From Congeria kusceri (lineage: Eukaryota > Mollusca > Bivalvia > Myida > Dreissenidae): a stretch of DNA of 64,000 bases. Of this stretch, positions 57,680 to 64,000 are shown one piece after another; the first letter of the stretch is position 1; each line of letters starts with the position of its first letter. A model generated the notes under the pieces. The model was not told the origin of the DNA. It saw only the letters and a program-made list of their open reading frames with translations, and searched no databases. The translations under genes were made by a program, and so were the position numbers. The DNA is taken from NCBI GenBank assembly GCA_027627225.1, contig CM051027.1:87280451-87344450 (forward strand), written 5' to 3'.

Positions 57680-57861
57680 GAGGTCGCAGTGGCGTAGTGG
57701 ATATGGTGTCCGCCTAGCGATCCCAACTCTGGAAGCGTTCTCAAGATCTCCCCCAAAGACACCAAGTACTGGTTCTACCCAGGAAACGGACTCGAGAGTG
57801 TCTCAATAAGCCTTAGGCTTTCGATGCAATCGAGCTAAAATAAATAGGTGCAAACTAAACT
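57680..57861 (+). mobile_element. tRNA-derived SINE with 15 bp target-site duplication
   Basis: The head GGTCGCAGTGGCGTAGTGG contains an A-box-like motif and GGTTCTACCC a B-box-like motif. The tail ends AATCGAGCTAAAATAAATAG. AATACTTATAATTGT flanks it on both sides (57665-57679 and 57862-57876) without mismatch, so the insertion is recent. It lies in intron 5 of the broken DUOXA copy and is the same family as 11962-12170. Confidence 0.85.
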
Positions 57862-60534
57862 AATACTTATAATTGTTGAGTATATAATTATATCCATAAA
57901 AGGCATAAATGAAGGCATTTATTTAACATAGAAACATATTGTAGTATCATATAGATGACTGTTAAATTCACGATCCCAATGAATTATTATAAGAATGTGA
58001 AACTTACTTTTATTTACAATGGATACATATTGTAACAATGTTGGCCGAGGCACACAACGGACGAGTATAAAATACAACATAATATTATACTTAAATGCCA
58101 GAAATACCGTGTTTAGGTCGCATTTTAAGGATTGAATGGCATTTTAAGGATATCACTGGTGTTCTGGGTCCTAGCCAACGTCATGGTGTTCCTGCTGCTC
58201 AGGTACTCCGCTTACATGGTGACACTGACTGGTTTAACCATGTGTTCAGCGGTCGTGATCAGACACACCTTCCAGAATCCCGTAGAACTCCGGATCCCAT
58301 TCTCCTTCACGGTTACTCGTTTTGGATTTGCGTAATAACTGGTAAACAAATCAAAACTCATACATTTATTTAAATAATTTGCTCTGTGATTTAAAGTAAA
58401 AGTATATATTGGAAGAGCACAATTGCTCCGGATACAACACTTCTTTAGTATTTTGTTTGCTATAGATCTGATAAACAGAAATAAGGTAATTTATCTTCGG
58501 TGTATAAGAAAACCATAACATCCGACTTATATAATTGTATATACTTACATTCAAATTTTGCCTTTTTGCTGGGTGTATATGTGTTATGTGGGGCCTTACA
58601 ATATTCGTCCTTGACCGCTGTTGGCCGCGCTCAGCCGCTGCCTTCTTCAGTGTGGATCCATTACAGGATGAATACCTGCTACAGAAAGAAGGTTCTCAGA
58701 TCTTTTTATTTGAGATACTGCGAAAACGTTAATTAATATGATAAGTTAACTTATGATTAACTATAAAACCCAACATTTTTCCTTTTTTTAAATAGGGTTG
58801 AGATGATCAATATCTAGTCCTGTTTCAGACTATTGCCAACTATTTTCGACTATTGCCAAATACACTCTCAATGTTAAAGTATGCATGTCCTTATGTAAAT
58901 AATTCTACATCCGGTGTGCATAATTAAGTACGTCTATATTATTATAATCAAACTGAGATGCAGTTATTAATTGTTCTTGATGTATAGGTGTATACATGCG
59001 AAAATATGTAAATATATAATATATACTAGTACATTGTATATTATCTCCCGAGTGTAGAGTCCACTGTGTCACAGGAAACAAAATTGACAACCGTAACGGA
59101 CCTCACAGAGGTTGTGGTGGCGGATAAGCATGGAAACGCAAACAGAAGAAAACAAATTCAATCCACAGCAGACAATGCCTTAGCCGAAGATGGTCGCGTT
59201 GGTTACGAGAACCCTGAAGCTGACTGGACGGGAAATGCCGGGGATGACTGGACGGACCCCTGCAATGACGAGGTGACGCCCACCGAGTCTGAAGACAGTG
59301 GAGATAAAACCAAGAGTCCTATCTCACACGTATGTACAAGAAACCTATCAAATCCAAACTTTTGAATGTACATGTAATTCAGAAAACAATTCAGCCTAGT
59401 GTTATGGTCAGTTGTATTCAAACAAGTGTTATGGTCAGTTGTATATACATACTTTTTAACAGACAATTAGGTGATTAGAAGTCGAAATGCATGTGAATGT
59501 CTTGTGTATGTTCGATTGCATATTCCTGACGTATACTACTGTTAGAGCATACTGAAGGCAACGGTTAAATTGGCTCATGGACCTCTGGACTCCTAATGGG
59601 TTATATGTTCCAGTCAGCGGATAATAAAGTCGCGTCAGATCGCTCAGACCGGAGATTATTTTAATTAGATTGAAAGTTAAACGTTTGAAATGATCGCATA
59701 ACTATGTTATACTTCTGTTCTAGACGACCGGTTCGTCAGTACAATGTTATTGGAATGCAAAGGTGATTGCTCATCTTCTTGTGACGACTTAAATAAAGTG
59801 CAGTGGCATGTTATGTATTTATATATCGCTTTAATTCATATTACAGAGACCCCGATATACCTCAAAACCCCAGCAAGGTGGGCGTAGCCTCGCCAGCCGT
59901 TTCCCGAGACCCCGGCAGATCCCTTCCGCCTTCAAAGAGGGGCGAAACAACTTCGTAAGAAATATACGAGCTATAAAAATAGGAGTATGGAAATCATAAT
60001 ACAATCAATTTTGATGACAACCAAGAGTTAGCATCAAATCTAAGAAAACCCGTTCTTTTCATGTACAGGCACTTATGTTCATCTTAAAATGCATTTTGTG
60101 TTCGTTTATATGGTCAGGCGTAGGCATACTTGTGGTGTTGTCATTAAGCTCGTGTTTTGGTGTTGAACATATGTTTGCTTGACAGTCAATAATGAATACC
60201 AACGTTTATGTGAAATGAAGCATACTATATCTATTGTTTTCAGTGCCATACCATAATAAATATATTACCATAACATAAAAGGCCAGAAGCTATGTAGACA
60301 TTGAAAGTGGTATTTGTTTAAAACCAGTAAACACGCCTACTCTTGTGTTGCTTATTTGCATTGTTGTTACTGTGATAAGAAAAGCTGCGGTTGGAAGCCT
60401 GGATTTGTTATTCATTGTATTTTTATAACATATTAGGTAAAAATTTATTTAAAAATTGTTTATACTTGTCACACTTTCTTAACTCCTGTCTAAGAATTTA
60501 TATAAGAAACAGTTATTTCCAAATTGAGAACTCA

Positions 60535-61200
60535 ATAAACGTTTCCTCCGTAGCATTCCAAACATACTGACACGTTGCCTCCGTGGCATTCCTAAAATAC
60601 TGACACGTTGCCTCCGTAGCATCCCAAACATACTGAAATGTTGCCTCCGTTGCATCCCAAAACATACTGACACGTTGCATCCGTAGCATCCCAAAAATTC
60701 TGACACCTGGCCTCCAGGGGCGTGGCTTGGGTTCAAAAAATGTATAGGCACAATAGGCGGAATCTACGAACTGACCTTTGAAGCGATAATTTGGGTCAGG
60801 AGTGTTTGTAAATACTCGCATGTGGCTACAACAACTAACTTCAGATAAACCCCGATTCTACCAAATAATTGTAAACGTAATTGACGTAATCGACTCGTTA
60901 AACAATGAAGTATCGACACAGCCAAGAAAGATCCCCTCATCCCCAACCCCCTTTTGTTTTTATGGCATTTTTGGCATATTAAAATTTTTTCATCTCTGGA
61001 AAAAATGTATAGACACGTGCCTATAGTGCCTAAAGGAAGCTACGCCCCTGGCCACCGTAGCGTCCCCAACAATACTGACACGTTGTCTCCGTAGCATTCT
61101 CCAAAAATACTGTCACTTTGTCCGTAGCAATCCCCCAAAATACTGACACGTTGCCTCCGTAGCATTCCCCAAAATACTGACACGTTGTCCGTAGCATAAC
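60535..61200 (+). repeat. 33 bp minisatellite split in two by a MITE
   Basis: Units of 32-35 bases with TGACACGTTGCCTCCGTAGC and ATCCCAAA lie at about 60568, 60601, 60633, 60668 and 60701, then at about 61076, 61110, 61144 and 61178. The gap between the two blocks is the element at 60715-61050. Open frames on the minus strand with repeated RRQRVSMF are artefacts of the 33-base period. Confidence 0.8.
60715..61050. mobile_element. hAT-like MITE nested in the 33 bp minisatellite
   Basis: The ends CAGGGGCGTGGCTTGGGTTC (left) and AAGGAAGCTACGCCCCTG (right) are inverted repeats of the CAGGG...CG type found in hAT elements. Subterminal ATGTATAGGCACAATAGGC and CGTGCCTATAGTGCC are also inverted relatives. 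Flanks (GGCCTC and GCCACC) are compatible with a decayed target duplication within the minisatellite but are not conclusive. Confidence 0.65.
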
Positions 61201-62716
61201 AAAACACGATCTGGATGAAAAGAAGAAATATACTAAATTATATTAGATATATAGTATAAAATATAATTACGGTAGCAAACGTTCATATGCGTTATTATTT
61301 TTAGGACACGGTAATATAGTATCCTGATAAATAAATTTCTATGCATCTGTATATACAGAATATCATCATTATGACCTAGATATGCAGGTTTTATTTTAAG
61401 TGTGTTTATTGCATATTATTTGTTGTAGATATGCATACTTTGACTTCTAAAATGTCAATGTTTAGTTCAATTCAATATGTACAAATCGCACAGTAAGGTC
61501 CCATTTAAAATATTTAGAAAAAAAAATTCTTCATTTCAACCACATGTTGTATTTTGAAATCAGCATAAGGTTGTTAGGATTATGGGGATTGGATTATTGA
61601 AGTTGCTGATTTTATTAGTGTTACCAGTAAAATCGATGCACAAAGCGACAGAAGATAAAGTGTATTTCTCTCTTGATATTGTGTTTTAAATTAACTACTA
61701 TGCTTGACATTTTTAGACTGTTGGCGGAAGCCAACGGTCTTTTGAGAGGTTAATTTCAAAAACAGGTATCGCGGAAAACTACTTCTTTGCTTTGCAGGCT
61801 ATTAGACAGTAAATCGAACCAGAAAGGGTCCTTCTTCAACACAGCAAAATTTCACACCCGTTTTTTTACATTTAAATTATTTAAGATGATGTATGTTATA
61901 TGTATTATAATGTGTACATTATGACATTTATTGCAATTATAGTTTATAAAAAATGTCAGTTTATAAAAAAGGTAACTTTAAACTAATAACACCCATACTT
62001 TTGCAATTTACTTGTATGTAACCGATATATTCACCTGGAGTGTTCTGGAATAAGAATTCCAAATGCATGCGCTACATTGGTTATTATCAAAGATATGTAA
62101 ATACATAAATAATAAATAAAAAGATCTTCGGTTGTTATTGACTCGTTGTAAAAGTGTTTTTTCTTGTTTGGTATAGTAATTTGTATTCGCATTCTGAACA
62201 TTTTGAAAACATATTACTGCAATTTATTAATTTTAAACTGTACTATGGAAATCGAGAGCTTGCATCGTATGACCTATTTTGACTCTGCAGGCTTCGAACA
62301 AATGTATAAAAAATAAACATGTTTATTTATAGCTTTTTGGCTACGAAGCACTAACAATCGGTGCTCCTAACTACTTCACCACGAAGTAGGTAAAGATCGG
62401 GTACCAGAATACTAACTACTACGCTTCATCTGTTATTCTGGCCCGTTGCAGATTTACTTGTTAACTGGCATGTACATAATTCCGTTTGCATAAGATAATT
62501 AGCTCGAACAAAATATTTTTTCGTTACTTACAAATTAGTTTTCATTATGATATCGTATACTATTAAATAAGAAGCCACATGATAAAGTTTAAAGTTGGGA
62601 CATTGAACTTCATTCAAACAAATGTTTCATTTTTTGCCACAATGCACTTTTAATTCACATACTTTTAGTTTCTTTTGTCTCCATCAGTCTTTTACCCTGT
62701 CAGCGTTTTGATTATA

Positions 62717-64000
62717 GACAGACAGACAGAATAGTTTATTAACGTCTCACTTTTGAACATAGAACAAGGACTATAACAATATAAAAACATGACATATATG
62801 TACAAAACCACTCATAATATAGTTATGAGAGACGAACATTCTAAAAAAACATTTAAATACGATAAGGTTAGTAAAATAGTAATGTTACGTTAAAATGAAG
62901 ATGTGTATGATCTTCAATGCAAAAATAAATAGTAATCTTAAAACACTGAAATAAAAAAACATAGAACTATGTACAAGAAATGGATCGCTATGTAAGTATA
63001 AGAAGTAGTTATTCTGTAAGTGTAGTACTAAACAAATAAGACTATATATACAAGTGGTTTTGGCGCGTAATTAAAATACCATGACAGGCACTGGCTGTGG
63101 ATTTCATGATACGATCATCTGACATCAGAAAGTTAATTTTTTATGTTGGGTTTAAAAGGTTAATAGCGGGATTTATAATCAATGCCTTTTCTGTTAAAAT
63201 AGCTCTTATATTAGCGTATAGCGGACAGAATAACAATGCATGTTGTTCATTTTCTACGCAGTTTGTACAAATAAAACAATAACGTTCGTGGGAAGGTATG
63301 TTTTGGTAGCGGCCTGTTTCTATTTCAAGAGGGGCGACACCACATCGGAACTTCGCAAGAGCACTTCGTTGCGTTCGATTGATCACTTTACATAAGGTTC
63401 TACAGTAAATTCAGTTTTAAATTGTTTATAGTTCCGCAGTTTATTTCCAATATCTGTACGCATCTGTCCATGTTCTCTATAAACTGTTTCATGCCACTTA
63501 CGTTTAAATTCAATGAAGAGGGCTTCTTGAAAAATATTTATTATCGTCTTTTGTTGCTCCTTGCTGTATACACTTCCATGACTAAGAATGTCATATTGGA
63601 GTTTGGAATTAACCGAATGGATTATCTTTTTACTCCAGTTGTTTGTGCGTGTTCCTTGCGTAGTAAGATAGTCAAATATGTGTCTATTGAGTCTGATTGA
63701 ATCCATGCTGTTTAAGCGAAACCAGTGTTCTATCATAGATTTCCACTGTCGAATGTGAGGTGGGGTCCATCCCATATCTCTTGTCACAGCGGTGTTTGGC
63801 GTGTATTTTCCTACTCCAAGGAAAAATACGGCATGCTTTATGGTGCACTGCATTAATAGATTAGTATTCGTGTATTCCCAATATCGCGGCTCCATAGCCT
63901 ATTGTTGGCCACACCATTGTGTCGCAGAGATTGGAAAAAACTTCAATTTTCATTCCGCCTAGTGCTGTAAACTTGGAGATCAGTAACCCTAGTGCTCTGG
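62717..64000 (-). mobile_element. 3' part of a decayed LINE, tail (CTGT)n, cut by window end
   Basis: On the minus strand, reading from 64000 down, fragments of a non-LTR retrotransposon ORF2 C-terminus occur in different frames: TMVWPTIGYGAA (63993-63885 region), KHAVFFLGVGKYTPNTAV (63895-63383), then ALAKFRCGVAPLE and CFICTNCVENEQHALLFCPL (63386-63141), a C-terminal Cys/His knuckle. Frame breaks near 63890 and 63384 and a stop at 63141 show it is not functional. The 3' end is marked by a short CTGT repeat at 62717-62730. It differs from the L1/Tx1-like LINE at 37185-41440; the clade was not determined. Confidence 0.75.

Larger units (their letters stand above)
54896..59999 (+). pseudogene. 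Second DUOXA copy, disrupted at several exons
   Basis: The order and size of exons mirror copy 1: 54896-55083, 55299-55356, remnant 56428-56480, 56644-56736, 57359-57513, 58149-58341, 58572-58691, 59058-59329, 59847-59999. Lesions: a one-base deletion in exon 1 near 55005-55010 shifts the frame after WRADI; exon 3 has lost its acceptor and about 85 bases and has a small insertion; exon 5 has one extra base near 57476; exon 6 lacks 22 bases near 58305; the exon 7 acceptor AG has become TG (58570-58571). Exon 4 is open but has lost the NET sequon (NEK). Exons 8 and 9 remain fully open and similar to copy 1 (WTDPCNDEVTPTESEDS, RFPRPRQIPS). AATAAA is at 60255. The frame-breaking changes are independent, so a sequencing error cannot explain all of them. 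A transcript that uses only the 3' exons is possible but unproven. Confidence 0.88.
60000..62716. other. Intergenic region downstream of the DUOXA pair
   Basis: It includes the copy 2 3' untranslated region (AATAAA at 60255), a 33 bp minisatellite interrupted by a MITE (60535-61200), a short hairpin at about 61720-61745 (AGACTGTTGGC...GCCAACGGTCT), and about 1.3 kb of AT-rich DNA with nothing recognised. Confidence 0.55.

Noticed and set aside
57680..57861. A tRNA gene suggested by A- and B-box-like motifs
   Set aside because: No cloverleaf with a paired acceptor stem could be drawn; flanking target-site duplication and a tail shared with another copy show it is a SINE.
60479..60821. Minus-strand frames with repeated RRQRVSMF
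   Set aside because: These are products of the 33-base minisatellite period.
44240..64000. A DUOX oxidase gene next to DUOXA, as in vertebrates
   Set aside because: No heme peroxidase, EF-hand or NADPH oxidase motif was found on either strand within the window.

Overview
The window is eukaryotic nuclear DNA, AT-rich and intron-rich, from a metazoan and most likely a bivalve mollusc. The evidence is four recognisable animal genes split into short exons by GT-AG introns, a ciliary gene, and a repeat landscape typical of bivalves: elements with internal ~160 bp tandem repeats, foldback MITEs, a tRNA-derived SINE and L1/Tx1-like LINEs. The species cannot be fixed from sequence alone; a dreissenid or other heterodont bivalve is a guess from the repeats.

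Layout. (1) 407-5676 (+): NSMCE3, the MAGE-family subunit of the SMC5/6 complex, 7 exons, 229 aa. (2) 5677-11173: intergenic, filled with tandem-repeat-bearing elements and strand-switching low-complexity DNA. (3) 11174-14229 (+): a KLHDC8A/B-type kelch protein, 6 exons, 367 aa. (4) 14230-19221: intergenic with repeats. (5) 19222-27285 (-): NIPSNAP1/2, a mitochondrial protein, 10 exons, 292 aa, with large introns holding several transposons. (6) 27286-27576: a short divergent promoter with an RFX X-box. (7) 27577-44239 (+): a CCDC42/CFAP73-family ciliary coiled-coil gene, 9 exons, 312 aa, with two alternative 96-nt terminal exons. Its introns carry a 66 bp minisatellite, two foldback MITEs and a young 5'-truncated LINE. 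(8) 44240-49138: intergenic. (9) 49139-52977 (+): a dual oxidase maturation factor (DUOXA), 9 exons, 477 aa. (10) 54896-59999 (+): a tandem second DUOXA copy with several independent disabling lesions. (11) 60000-64000: intergenic, a 33 bp minisatellite interrupted by a hAT-like MITE, then the 3' part of a decayed LINE on the minus strand.

The genes belong to unrelated processes: genome maintenance, a kelch adaptor, mitochondrial quality control, axoneme assembly, and maturation of the peroxide-producing DUOX enzyme. The only clear functional couplings are the shared NIPSNAP/CCDC42 promoter and the DUOXA duplication. No DUOX gene is in the window.

Most notable observations: an 18-unit, 28 bp minisatellite grown from the 3' splice site of DUOXA exon 5; the duplicated last exon of the CCDC42 gene; a LINE inserted in a repeat whose uninterrupted copy lies 14 kb away and shows the pre-insertion sequence; and a set of unrelated-looking elements that share an AACAAGAG leader followed by a short hairpin. 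All exon limits were placed by eye from splice signals, reading phase and recalled family sequences; no alignment or RNA evidence was available.
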